Program-made: the position numbers and the translations under genes
DNA from: Desulfobulbaceae bacterium
GTDB lineage: Bacteria; Desulfobacterota; Desulfobulbia; Desulfobulbales; SURF-16
Length of the DNA: 25,543 nt
NCBI GenBank assembly: GCA_021160685.1
Contig: JAGHCC010000169.1
Coordinates: 1 to 25,543 of the forward strand
Direction: 5' to 3'
The notes under the pieces: model-generated
Told to the model about the DNA's origin: nothing
Databases searched by the model: none
What the model saw: only the letters and a program-made list of their open reading frames with translations
Shown: in pieces, positions 16,854-24,168 of the stretch
Layout: each line of letters begins with the position of its first letter
Numbering within the stretch: position 1 is the first letter of the stretch

Positions 16854-17915
16854 TTATTCTGTCATTTTCTCTAATTCTTCTATAAAAACATCATAAATCT
16901 CATCTTCGGAGACCTTTTTATACAGCTTGCCTTTCTTGAACAGGATCCCGACGCCATTCCCGCCGGCAACGCCGAGATCCGCCTCTCGGGCTTCGCCCGG
17001 GCCGTTCACCACACAACCCATGACCGCAATTTTCAGAGGAGTTGTAATGGTCTGAACATACTGTTCGATTTTTTCGGCCAAACTAAAAAGATTGATCCGG
17101 CAGCGGCCGCAGGTCGGGCATGATATCAACTCAGGACCGCGTTGGCGGATATGCAGGGCACGAAGAAGCTCATAGCAGACCCGAATCTCCTCCAGGGGAT
17201 CGCGGGTCAGAGAGACACGGAAAGTGTCGCCGATGCCGTCCAGAAAAAGAACTCCCAGGGCAAAACTCGATTTGACCGTGCCGCCGATCAGTCCTCCGGC
17301 CTCGGTCACCCCCAGATGCAAGGGGTAATCAGTTTGCTCGGAAAGCAGCCGATAGGCCTCTATAGTGGCAAGGGCATCGGATGATTTGATGGAAATTTTT
17401 ATCTCATGAAAATCAAGCTCTTCCAGAAGACGGGTATTCTTCAGAGCGCTTTCCACTAGAGCCGCCGGCGTGGGATGGCCGTGCCTGGCCAGGATTTCCT
17501 TTTCCACGGAACCCGAGTTGACCCCAACCCGAATCGGAACTTTAAATTTCCTGGCCGCCCGAACCACTTTGGCCAACTTCTCCGCCCCTCCAATGTTGCC
17601 GGGATTAATCCGGATTGCCTGGGCGCCATTTTCCATGCTGGCCACGGCCAGGCGATGATCAAAATGAATATCGGCAATCAGGGGAATATCAATCCGCTCG
17701 CGGATCGCTCCAATGGCCCGGGCCGACTCCGGCTCAGGCACCGCCACCCGAATCACTTCACAGCCGGCCGCTTCCAGCCCTTTAATCTGGGCAACGGTTG
17801 CCTCAACGTCCCGGGTGTCGGTATTGGTCATTGACTGAACAATAATTGGCGCATCAGCGCCGATGGGGACATTCCCGATATGAATCTGCCTTGTTTTTTT
17901 TCTCTTGATCATCAT
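16854..17915 (-). CDS. ispG: 4-Hydroxy-3-methylbut-2-enyl-diphosphate synthase (IspG/GcpE)
   Basis: A 353-residue enzyme of the MEP isoprenoid pathway that reductively converts MEcPP to HMBPP. The N-terminal TIM barrel begins at IIVQSMTNTDTRD, with ADIHFDHRLA near 81 and RINPGNIG near 102. The C-terminal [4Fe-4S] site is complete: C266 and C269 in SCPTCGRC, C301 in GCVVNGPGE, and E308. The short bacterial form without the plant insertion is expected. GGAGAG lies about 11 nt before the ATG; a second ATG directly follows and could also serve. It is the first gene of an apparent ispG-proS-relA run, with a 10-nt gap to the original proS start. Confidence 0.96.
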   Translation of the reverse strand: MMIKRKKTRQIHIGNVPIGADAPIIVQSMTNTDTRDVEATVAQIKGLEAAGCEVIRVAVPEPESARAIGAIRERIDIPLIADIHFDHRLAVASMENGAQAIRINPGNIGGAEKLAKVVRAARKFKVPIRVGVNSGSVEKEILARHGHPTPAALVESALKNTRLLEELDFHEIKISIKSSDALATIEAYRLLSEQTDYPLHLGVTEAGGLIGGTVKSSFALGVLFLDGIGDTFRVSLTRDPLEEIRVCYELLRALHIRQRGPELISCPTCGRCRINLFSLAEKIEQYVQTITTPLKIAVMGCVVNGPGEAREADLGVAGGNGVGILFKKGKLYKKVSEDEIYDVFIEELEKMTE

Positions 17916-17954
17916 ATTTTAAACGGCTCTCCACCTTAGGGCCTGTAACATTTT

Positions 17955-17960
17955 ATTATA
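17955..17960 (-). promoter_or_regulatory. Candidate -10 box of the ispG promoter
   Basis: A perfect TATAAT on the minus strand (17960-17955), 39 nt before the ispG start codon. No good -35 is seen at 16-18 bp; the best is a weak GTGCAA. The spacing to the gene is right for a start site close to ispG. Confidence 0.4.
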
Positions 17961-18125
17961 CCCCTTTGGCTGAAAAGTTGCACCATTCACCTGGATTTCC
18001 CCGGGGATTCTTCAAGACGGACAAGGAAAAATGCAGACAACATGGGGATCCATTTGTTTTTTTGCTCAATCATAAAAAAATAGTCCCTGCTCAGGTGCAT
18101 ACAAAAAAATTATAAACGATCCGCA

Positions 18126-19004
18126 TCAACCGGCAATATAATCGACAAAGACATTGTAATACGCGGGTAAACTCCGTTTTTTGAGCTTGGTCAAATAAAA
18201 ACTCCGCTCCATGCGCAGGCCGTCCAGCTTTATTTCTATAAGAGAACCGGCGACAAGTTCCTCCTCAATGGCCTTGCGGGATAAAACCGAACCGCCAAGA
18301 CCGGCCTTCATGGCCTCCTTGATTGAAGCGGTTGAGCCCAGCACGGCGACAACATTCAATTTGCCGATATCAATCTGCAATTCTCTGAAGAACAACTCCA
18401 TATTCCGCCTGGTCCCGGAACCCTTCTCCCGCATGAGAAAAGGGATTTTATTAATTTCATCAATACCGCCCTTTTCCCCGGAAACCAGCTGCGGAGACAC
18501 CCCATAGACCAGCTCATCTTGGCAAAAGGGCTCATATTGAAGTTTTTTTGAGTTCATTTTGGCGCCAACCACGCCGAGGAGCAACTGATGACTCTCCACC
18601 ATCTCGACAATCTTGCCGGTATCGCCGATAATGATCTCAAAAGAGATATCCGGATATTTCTTTTTAAATTCCGAGGCTAGAACAGGAAGCATATAGGTGC
18701 CGGGAATGGTGCTGGCGCCAATGACCAGATGCCCGCTGACCTCCTGGCCACTTATCTTGAGAGAATCCTTTATCTTTTCAAGACCATCTATCACTTGAAG
18801 AGCTCCTGGCAGGATGATTTCCGCCGCCTGGGTGGGCTCGATAGTCCTTCCAAGCCGGTCAAACAGCAAAGAACCCAGTTCGTTTTCCAGGTTTTTTATA
18901 TGTTCGCTGATTGTGGGTTGACTGATGGAGAGTTTCAGCGAGGCCTTTGAAAAACTTTTATTTTGATAAACGGCCACAAATATTCTTAATTGATGAACAT
19001 CCAT
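18126..19004 (-). CDS. LysR-family transcriptional regulator (selenium-associated-like)
   Basis: A 292-residue LTTR. The winged helix-turn-helix occupies residues 1-60 (FSKASLKLSISQPTISEHIKNLENELG and LLFDRLGRTIEPT); a periplasmic-binding-fold effector domain follows from about 90 (HLVIGASTIPGTYMLP). The text resembles the LysR subgroup found near selenium-metabolism genes in anaerobes (SQPTISEHIKNLE, LFDRLGR), but that is similarity from memory and no selenium gene lies in the window, so the effector is unknown. GAGGT lies about 10 nt before ATG. It follows nikR on the same strand across 133 bp that hold a short tandem of GTTCAAG near 19080. Confidence 0.88.
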   Translation of the reverse strand: MDVHQLRIFVAVYQNKSFSKASLKLSISQPTISEHIKNLENELGSLLFDRLGRTIEPTQAAEIILPGALQVIDGLEKIKDSLKISGQEVSGHLVIGASTIPGTYMLPVLASEFKKKYPDISFEIIIGDTGKIVEMVESHQLLLGVVGAKMNSKKLQYEPFCQDELVYGVSPQLVSGEKGGIDEINKIPFLMREKGSGTRRNMELFFRELQIDIGKLNVVAVLGSTASIKEAMKAGLGGSVLSRKAIEEELVAGSLIEIKLDGLRMERSFYLTKLKKRSLPAYYNVFVDYIAG

Positions 19005-19137
19005 ATAACAGACCTCGCTAAATCATCGTAAAATTGATGCTGTTTTCTAGACATTCGGCTGAATTTTGCACGGGATCTCGTTCAAGGTTCAAGGTTCAGA
19101 TGGTATCCGTTATCTCATATGAATCCAGCAAAATTGA

Positions 19138-19548
19138 CTAATGCAAGTCCTCACCGGTGCTGCTCATGGCCAGATTTCCGTCTTTGACCCCGCGAATCGC
19201 GGTCAACTTTTCCGCCAGGTCCCGAACTTCCAGGGCCTTGCCCCGGACAATAACCACCTCCAGGCAGTTATCATGATCCATATGAATATGTGTCGTGGAG
19301 ACAATCTGGTGATGAAAACCGTGCTGCAATTCAGTGATCCTCTCCTGGAGCTGATATTGATGATGATCGTAAACCAATGAAATCACGCCGACAACTTCCT
19401 TGCCAGCCTCCCACTCGTCCTGAATAAAAGACTTACGAATCAGATCACGGATAGCCTCGGATCGGTTACTGTACTGACGGCGCAGGATAAAATCATCGAA
19501 TTCCGCCAACAAATTTTCATCAAGAGAGATGGAAAAACGTTTAATCAT
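19138..19548 (-). CDS. nikR: Nickel-responsive transcriptional regulator NikR
   Basis: A 136-residue ribbon-helix-helix repressor. The N-terminal RHH (MIKRFSISLDENLLAEFDDF, then YSNRSEAIRDLI) binds DNA; the C-terminal ACT-like domain tetramerises and binds nickel. The four square-planar ligands fall at the same numbers as in E. coli NikR: H76, H87, H89 and C95 (TTHIHMDHDNCLEV). It should repress nickel uptake genes when nickel is plentiful; nickel matters to hydrogenases in this kind of organism. No transporter is adjacent. GGTGA precedes the ATG. Two GTAAC half-sites occur as direct, not inverted, repeats upstream (19562-19566 and 19574-19578). Confidence 0.94.
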   Translation of the reverse strand: MIKRFSISLDENLLAEFDDFILRRQYSNRSEAIRDLIRKSFIQDEWEAGKEVVGVISLVYDHHQYQLQERITELQHGFHHQIVSTTHIHMDHDNCLEVVIVRGKALEVRDLAEKLTAIRGVKDGNLAMSSTGEDLH

Positions 19549-20090
19549 ATTTTCACCGTTGGTAACAAATTCTGTAACTATTCAAGTTGTGCTCCATAGT
19601 TGGCAAAACTAAATTTTTAGTAATTTAGAGTGAACGATGTTTGAAGTCAAGAAAGTCTCAGCCTGTTTGCCTGAAATTTTTTCAGGCCTGATTCCAGGTG
19701 GCCATTAGAAAAAATCAAAAGCTACGAGGTTGCAGTATCCAATAAGTAAAAAAAAGAGAAAAGAACAGGAAACAACAGATAAAACGAGTAAAGCTGAGCT
19801 TAATGATTTAATTAAGTAGATAAAATCCTAATAGAACACCCATAAAACTATAGAATCACAGGCCTTTTCTGGGGTGCAAAAAAAGCACGATTTTTTAACA
19901 AATTAAAAGACGACTCCGTCAACAACCATGCCATACAGGCTTTTCCAGAGTGTTGATAAGTCTACAAATCAGGATTAAAAATCCGCCTCAACCGTCTTTG
20001 ACAGCTCCCCTCTTTTTTAATTAAAACTAGGCAACATTTCAAACTGATCCCGGTTATTTTTTTTAAACTCTTTTTTTCGACTTACAAACA
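19549..20090. other. AT-rich spacer between divergent nikR and dnaA
   Basis: A 542-bp region with no plausible gene. It holds the upstream regions of both genes, an 8-bp hairpin with a 3-nt loop (GCCTGAAA/TTTCAGGC, 19669-19687), a candidate dnaA promoter near 19998, A/T runs, and one near-match to a DnaA box (TGTTGATAA at 19951-19959, the reverse of TTATCAACA, one mismatch to TTATCCACA). Genes to the left run mostly leftward and the next genes to the right run rightward, as around a replication origin, but there is no cluster of DnaA boxes. Confidence 0.5.
19998..20027 (+). promoter_or_regulatory. Candidate dnaA promoter
   Basis: A perfect -35 TTGACA (19998-20003) with TAAAAC (20022-20027) at 18 bp as the best -10 (4 of 6). 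It lies about 60 bp upstream of the dnaA start codon. The sequence between is very AT-rich, so the -10 choice is uncertain. Confidence 0.35.
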
Positions 20091-21422
20091 ATGTTGTGGA
20101 ATAATATAAAAAATAAATTGTCTAAAAAGCTGTCAAACAGTGTTTATTCGCTCTGGATTGAGCCAATCTGCTGCCTTAAAGAAGACAGTCAGGGGTTGGA
20201 ACTGGCCGGACCGGATGTTTTTTTCTGTAATTGGATTAAAAATAATTACCTGACAGAGATCAAGAGCTGCCTGGATGAACTTGACCGAAATAATATCACT
20301 ATCCGGTTCACTGTTGATGGTTCGAGTCGAAGGCCGCTGCTCACCGGCAGAAGCGAGCAACTGCGCCTGCCAACCATGCCCAAAGCGCGGTCATACGTTC
20401 GAGCCCTGCACCCCCGCCACACCTTTGCTGAATTTGTGGTCGGAGAAAGCAATATGGTTGCCCACGGTGCCAGCGAGGCAATGGCTATGAACGATACGAC
20501 TCTCGGACCTTGTCTTTATATCAAGGCCGCCACCGGCCTGGGAAAAAGCCACTTGACCCATGCCGTGGCCCACCATATCCTGAATCACTCGCCGGGAACG
20601 CGACTGCAATACCTCACGGCCCAGCAACTCACAGGAGAAATGGTTAAAGCGATTCAAAATAACAGCATGAACAGCTTTAAAAAGAAGTATCAAAACCACT
20701 GCGATATTCTGCTGATTGAAGATATTCACACCTTGGGCGGCAAACCCAAGACCCAGAGTGAACTGGCGGAAACTCTTGATTATCTTATGGATCGAGGAAA
20801 ACGGATTATCATGACCAGCTCCATGACCCCGCTGGATATTCCTGACATTGACTCTGCTTTCCGCTCCAGATTAACCTCTGGACTAATCACCACCATCAAC
20901 CCTCCGGACCTAAAAACCCGTATTCGAATTATCAAAAGAAAAGCCGACAACTGCCAGCTTCCCCTCAACGAAGAACAGATCCTGTTCCTGGCTGAACAGG
21001 TCAAAGGTGACATCCGCCAAATCAAAAGTATCATTGTCGGCATCAAGGCTCAATGCGGCCTGCTCAAAACCAGCCCTGATCTTACTTTGGTCAAGGAAAC
21101 CCTGAGAGATATTATTGGTCGCCACAATGACCTGACCGCCGAAACCATCCGTAATTTTATCGCCAGCCAGTTCAAGGTTACCATTAATGATCTCTGCTCC
21201 AAATCCAGGAAAAAAGCCATTACCTTTCCTCGGCAGATTTCAATGTACCTGGCCCGTAAATACACGAACCAGCCTCTGGCCGATATTGGCAGAGCTTTTA
21301 ACCGGGATCATTCAACCGTGGTTCATTCCGTTCGGGTCATCTCCGATCAAATCACACGATCCGGCAGCGTGCGGGGCCAAGTCGAACTTATTTCCACCAA
21401 GCTTGAAAAACAGTTTTTGTAG
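20091..21422 (+). CDS. dnaA: Chromosomal replication initiator DnaA (somewhat divergent)
   Basis: A 443-residue protein with all four DnaA regions. Domain I spans 1-75 (LWNNIKNKLSK... LWIEPI). A short linker follows, then the AAA+ core from about 108 (HTFAEFVVGESN), with a P-loop of AATGLGKS (146-153; the first glycine of the usual GGVGLGKT is alanine), Walker B LLIEDIH (207-213), and the arginine-finger region FRSRLTSGLITTINPPDLKTR. Domain IV reads FPRQISMYLARKYTNQPLADIGRAFNRDHSTVVH, with the DNA-binding signature DHSTVVH (406-412). It initiates replication by binding DnaA boxes and melting origin DNA. No Shine-Dalgarno is visible before ATG. dnaN, recF or gyrB do not follow, which is unusual compared with the classic dnaA locus; this could be the only dnaA or one of two. 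Confidence 0.93.
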   Translation: MLWNNIKNKLSKKLSNSVYSLWIEPICCLKEDSQGLELAGPDVFFCNWIKNNYLTEIKSCLDELDRNNITIRFTVDGSSRRPLLTGRSEQLRLPTMPKARSYVRALHPRHTFAEFVVGESNMVAHGASEAMAMNDTTLGPCLYIKAATGLGKSHLTHAVAHHILNHSPGTRLQYLTAQQLTGEMVKAIQNNSMNSFKKKYQNHCDILLIEDIHTLGGKPKTQSELAETLDYLMDRGKRIIMTSSMTPLDIPDIDSAFRSRLTSGLITTINPPDLKTRIRIIKRKADNCQLPLNEEQILFLAEQVKGDIRQIKSIIVGIKAQCGLLKTSPDLTLVKETLRDIIGRHNDLTAETIRNFIASQFKVTINDLCSKSRKKAITFPRQISMYLARKYTNQPLADIGRAFNRDHSTVVHSVRVISDQITRSGSVRGQVELISTKLEKQFL

Positions 21423-21909
21423 CTCTTCGCAAGCAATGAATACAGATTGAAACGAGTCGTTCCGGCCAACCATCAGAATGGCGCGGAGAAGAGAACTTTT
21501 ATGTCAGCCTCATTTGGAATTTATCTGGTGAGGCTCGACCATACGATCTTTCTTCTGATCCTGCAAAATTTTCCATTTAATTTTTTCACAAAAATATCCT
21601 TCACGCCTTTTCTTTTCTATTTTCCCCGCAGTATTCAGTTAAACAAAATTAATATATTTCTACAGTGCATTTGTCCAATTTTTCCTTTTAACAATTCATG
21701 GAAATCTGTCATAATTTTAATAGAAAAGATGCGACGCTCGTGGCTTGCAAAAAGGTCTTGCCTGTTGCCACGCAAACCGTAAAAAAGCACAAAGGAGATA
21801 ACACGGGAGATGGCGGCATATTTTTTGCGAGTCAATTAAGTAAGATAAAAATTCTGTGCCGCCAAAAACTTATCCCGCTGCTCAAAAAAATAATCAGAGA
21901 TGTCAACCA
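21423..21909. other. Long AT-rich non-coding stretch between dnaA and the GGDEF gene
   Basis: 487 bp with no convincing gene. Visible are a 7-bp hairpin with a 16-nt loop (AGCCTCA/TGAGGCT, 21506-21535), a strongly AT-rich middle, and a more GC-rich, structured end: CGTGGC (21738-21743) can pair with GCCACG (21767-21772) around an inner GCAA/TTGC pair. AAAGGAG near 21791 precedes a nine-codon frame (ATG 21810 to TAA 21839) that may be chance. The last ~180 bp probably serve as the GGDEF mRNA leader. The 111-codon frame at 21447-21782 has no coding character. Confidence 0.45.
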
Positions 21910-23292
21910 ATGAACACTTTACAGAAATTCAACATCAAAGAAAAAATGATTCTTGGCTACATGCCTATTCTGCTGGCGATCATCGCAATTGCCGTTTTTT
22001 CTCTGCAAAGCCTCAACCAGTTTGAAAGAATCAATAAAGACATCGTGGAAAACGATACCGTTCTCCTCCTGACAACAGACAAATTAGTGGATAATCTTCT
22101 GGCCCAGGAAGCGTATGGCCGGCGCCATATGATTCTGGGGAGCCCGCAGATGCTGGAGTTATTCCGGCAGCGCAGTCATGCCTTTGATTCGCTTATGGAC
22201 CAAATCCGAGCCCTGCCGAAACGTAAAAATATTCCCATCGAACAGCTGGCATCTCTCCATTATGAACTGAATGAGCTGTATACAAAAAATTTTGCATCAT
22301 TAAACAACTCAGCAGCAGGTCCTGTTCCGAGATACGACAATCAAATACAAGGGAAGCTTGACGAGATTCTTGTGCTTATCCAACGTATTGAAAAAGTCGG
22401 CTGGGAAAACCAGCACCAAAAAATAGTCAATGCCAGCACCATCGGCATGAGAACATTCCGGATTACGGGACTGTTATCGGTTTTGGGATTCATCCTGGGA
22501 TTTGTCGCAATATCGTTGATCAGCCGCAGTATCTCCCGCTCAATCCAACAGTTAAAATCTTCCGCCAAGCTGATATCGGAAGGACATTTTGACCATTACC
22601 CGAACGTCGGCACCAAAGACGAATTCAGAGAACTTGCCAGCTCTTTTGGTGACATGGCTCAACGATTGGCGTTTCTGGAAGTGATCCATCGGGACGCAAA
22701 TCCCTTAACCAGACTGCCTGGGGGAACAGCCATTGAAGATGTTCTTAAAAACAGTCTGGCTACGAATAAAAATATTTCATTCTGCATGCTGGACCTGGAT
22801 AATTTCAAGTCATTTAACGACCGCTACGGATATGCCCAGGGCAATGAAATCATCAAGGCGACAGCGGAATTAATCAAATCCACCATTTCCAGGTATAACT
22901 CTGATGACAACTTTGTCGGTCACATTGGCGGAGATGATTTTGTCGCGATTGTCAATCAACGTCACCACAGGGCAATATGCGAGACTATTATCAAAGAATT
23001 TGACCGAATGGTTCCCGATTATTATAATGTCAAAGACAGAAAAAAAGGCTACATTGTCGGCAATACGCGACAGGGACTGGAAGTGAGATTTCCCATCATG
23101 ACTATTTCAATCGCAGTGGTGAACGTTGACCCTCAGAGTCCGACAAATCATTTAATAATCGGGGAGATTGCCGCAGAATTAAAAGGGCACGCCAAGTCGA
23201 TCCCGGGCAGCGTGTTCGTTGTCAACCGCAGAGGTCAGAAAAGACAACAACCCGGTTTCCGGCCTAAGCTTGTCGGCCAAGGTGGGAAATGA
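21910..23292 (+). CDS. Membrane-bound HAMP-GGDEF protein (GGDDF variant)
   Basis: A 460-residue protein from ATG 21910; a longer frame begins at 21856 but adds residues unlike a signal anchor. Helix 1 (about 14-33), a helical extracytoplasmic sensor region of ~150 residues, helix 2 (about 185-205), a HAMP linker (205-257) and a GGDEF domain (~260-440) are visible. The GGDEF domain has MLDLDNFKSFNDRYGYAQGN and FVGHIGGDDFVAIV. The signature is GGDDF (340-344) instead of GG[D/E]EF, and the usual HxxGD is YxxGN, so cyclic-di-GMP synthesis is doubtful. I see no RxxD inhibitory site. A GGDDF subgroup like this seems common in related bacteria (memory only). It is likely a receptor whose ligand is unknown. 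The stop overlaps the next gene's ATG (ATGA). Confidence 0.88.
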   Translation: MNTLQKFNIKEKMILGYMPILLAIIAIAVFSLQSLNQFERINKDIVENDTVLLLTTDKLVDNLLAQEAYGRRHMILGSPQMLELFRQRSHAFDSLMDQIRALPKRKNIPIEQLASLHYELNELYTKNFASLNNSAAGPVPRYDNQIQGKLDEILVLIQRIEKVGWENQHQKIVNASTIGMRTFRITGLLSVLGFILGFVAISLISRSISRSIQQLKSSAKLISEGHFDHYPNVGTKDEFRELASSFGDMAQRLAFLEVIHRDANPLTRLPGGTAIEDVLKNSLATNKNISFCMLDLDNFKSFNDRYGYAQGNEIIKATAELIKSTISRYNSDDNFVGHIGGDDFVAIVNQRHHRAICETIIKEFDRMVPDYYNVKDRKKGYIVGNTRQGLEVRFPIMTISIAVVNVDPQSPTNHLIIGEIAAELKGHAKSIPGSVFVVNRRGQKRQQPGFRPKLVGQGGK

Positions 23293-24050
23293 AACATTTC
23301 AGGCTACTAAGGACTTGTTCCTTAATAAACTTTACATCTTGCTTGTCTTTTTACCCATACTCTGCGTTGCACAAACAGTTACATAACCGAGCTATGCGCC
23401 TGTTTGTGCGCCTTGATTATGGACAAAAAATCCTGCGCAATATTGTAAAATTTATTTCGTCTCAAATCCTAAAGTCAGATTTTCGACCATTCATTCTCCT
23501 GTTGTCCTGTGTCGGGTTGCTTACAAGCGGCTGTGTTGACAAATCCTTATTCAACACCTATCCCCACTATTACCTGTCCATTGAAAGTGAAAATATTGAA
23601 CCGGAAATCATCCGTCTTGAAAAAACCATAGCCGATAAACCAGATTCAGCGGCTGCCGCAGAGTCATTTTATTATCTTTCCCTCCTCTACTCACACCACA
23701 AAAAACGACAACCCGATTACCAAAAGGCCTTGCAGAATCTTGAAAGCTATATCCGGCTCAATCCCGAGGCAGGAAAGAAAAATGACGTCAAGTACCTTCT
23801 GTCGTTATTCCGGAAGATTGAGACATTAGGAACCAAAAATAATACACTAAAAGCCAAAAACAATGCCCTGAAAGCCAAAAATGATGCCTTAAAAAAAGAT
23901 AGAGTGAAGCTGAAACGCAACAGCACAACATTAAAAAGGGAAAAAGAGCAGCTGACAACAGAAAATCTAAATCTGCAGGACATAATTGAACAGCTGAAGC
24001 TTCTTGATATCCAGCTTGAGAAAAGAAGAAAATCCGTAACTATTCAGTAG
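23289..24050 (+). CDS. Hypothetical lipoprotein with TPR-like and coiled-coil regions
   Basis: A 253-codon frame from the ATGA overlap with the GGDEF gene; AAGGTGGG precedes this ATG. Residues 1 to ~60 are encoded by a hairpin repeat and are unlikely to be ancestral. After them a lipoprotein signal appears (FILLLSCVGLLTSGC, with C82 as the acylated cysteine; threonine at -3 is atypical). The mature part has TPR-like helices (residues ~100-160, with FYYLSLLYSHHKK and ALQNLESYIRLNPEA) and a long C-terminal coiled coil built on heptads such as LKAKNNALKAKND. It may be an outer- or inner-membrane anchored partner of the upstream receptor, comparable in layout to QseG-type lipoproteins, but I do not recognise the family. 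Alternative start: ATG 23394, inside the repeat and without a binding site. Confidence 0.6.
   Translation: MKHFRLLRTCSLINFTSCLSFYPYSALHKQLHNRAMRLFVRLDYGQKILRNIVKFISSQILKSDFRPFILLLSCVGLLTSGCVDKSLFNTYPHYYLSIESENIEPEIIRLEKTIADKPDSAAAAESFYYLSLLYSHHKKRQPDYQKALQNLESYIRLNPEAGKKNDVKYLLSLFRKIETLGTKNNTLKAKNNALKAKNDALKKDRVKLKRNSTTLKREKEQLTTENLNLQDIIEQLKLLDIQLEKRRKSVTIQ
23310..23470. repeat. Imperfect long inverted repeat (MITE/REP-like element)
   Basis: Arms 23324-23378 and 23400-23456 are imperfect reverse complements: both contain AATAAA(C/T)TTTACA, then a middle part with several mismatches and small gaps, then GCACAAACAG next to a 21-nt loop. Similarity extends outward to about 23310 and 23470 (AGGA(C/T)TTG on both sides). 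It lies just inside the start of the lipoprotein gene, between the GGDEF stop and the lipoprotein signal sequence. The layout suggests a non-autonomous mobile or REP-type hairpin; the family is not proven here. Confidence 0.75.
23832..23894 (+). repeat. Three 21-bp tandem repeats inside the lipoprotein gene
   Basis: Three imperfect in-frame 21-bp units encode the heptads TKNNTLK, AKNNALK and AKNDALK in the coiled coil. Each unit keeps a CCAAAAA core. Length variation by slippage would change the coil length by whole heptads without a frameshift. Confidence 0.75.
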
Positions 24051-24168
24051 TACCTGTCAGCAGTTAAAAGGGACAGAAATATGAAGCAGAAAAATCAGTC
24101 AATGCCTTATTTCCTATTAACTTCAAGGTGTTGTCGCGATTAAAAAATGCATAATTAAACAAAATCAC

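Noticed and set aside
19081..19098. GTTCAAG tandem between nikR and the LysR gene
   Set aside because: Fewer than three copies of a 7-bp unit; too short to call a functional element.
19562..19578. NikR operator upstream of nikR
   Set aside because: Two GTAAC half-sites are direct rather than inverted and have no matching GTGTTAC arm at the expected distance.
19549..20090. Clear oriC with DnaA-box cluster
   Set aside because: Only one near-match (TGTTGATAA) to TTATCCACA was found by eye, so I do not annotate an origin.
21447..21782. 111-codon open frame after dnaA
   Set aside because: Phenylalanine-rich product of AT-rich DNA, no ribosome binding site and no recognisable domain; it looks like chance.
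21721..21860. Cyclic-di-GMP (GEMM) riboswitch before the GGDEF gene
   Set aside because: GCAAACC occurs, but the rest of the GEMM core (GGGACGCAAAGCC and tetraloop helix) does not follow.
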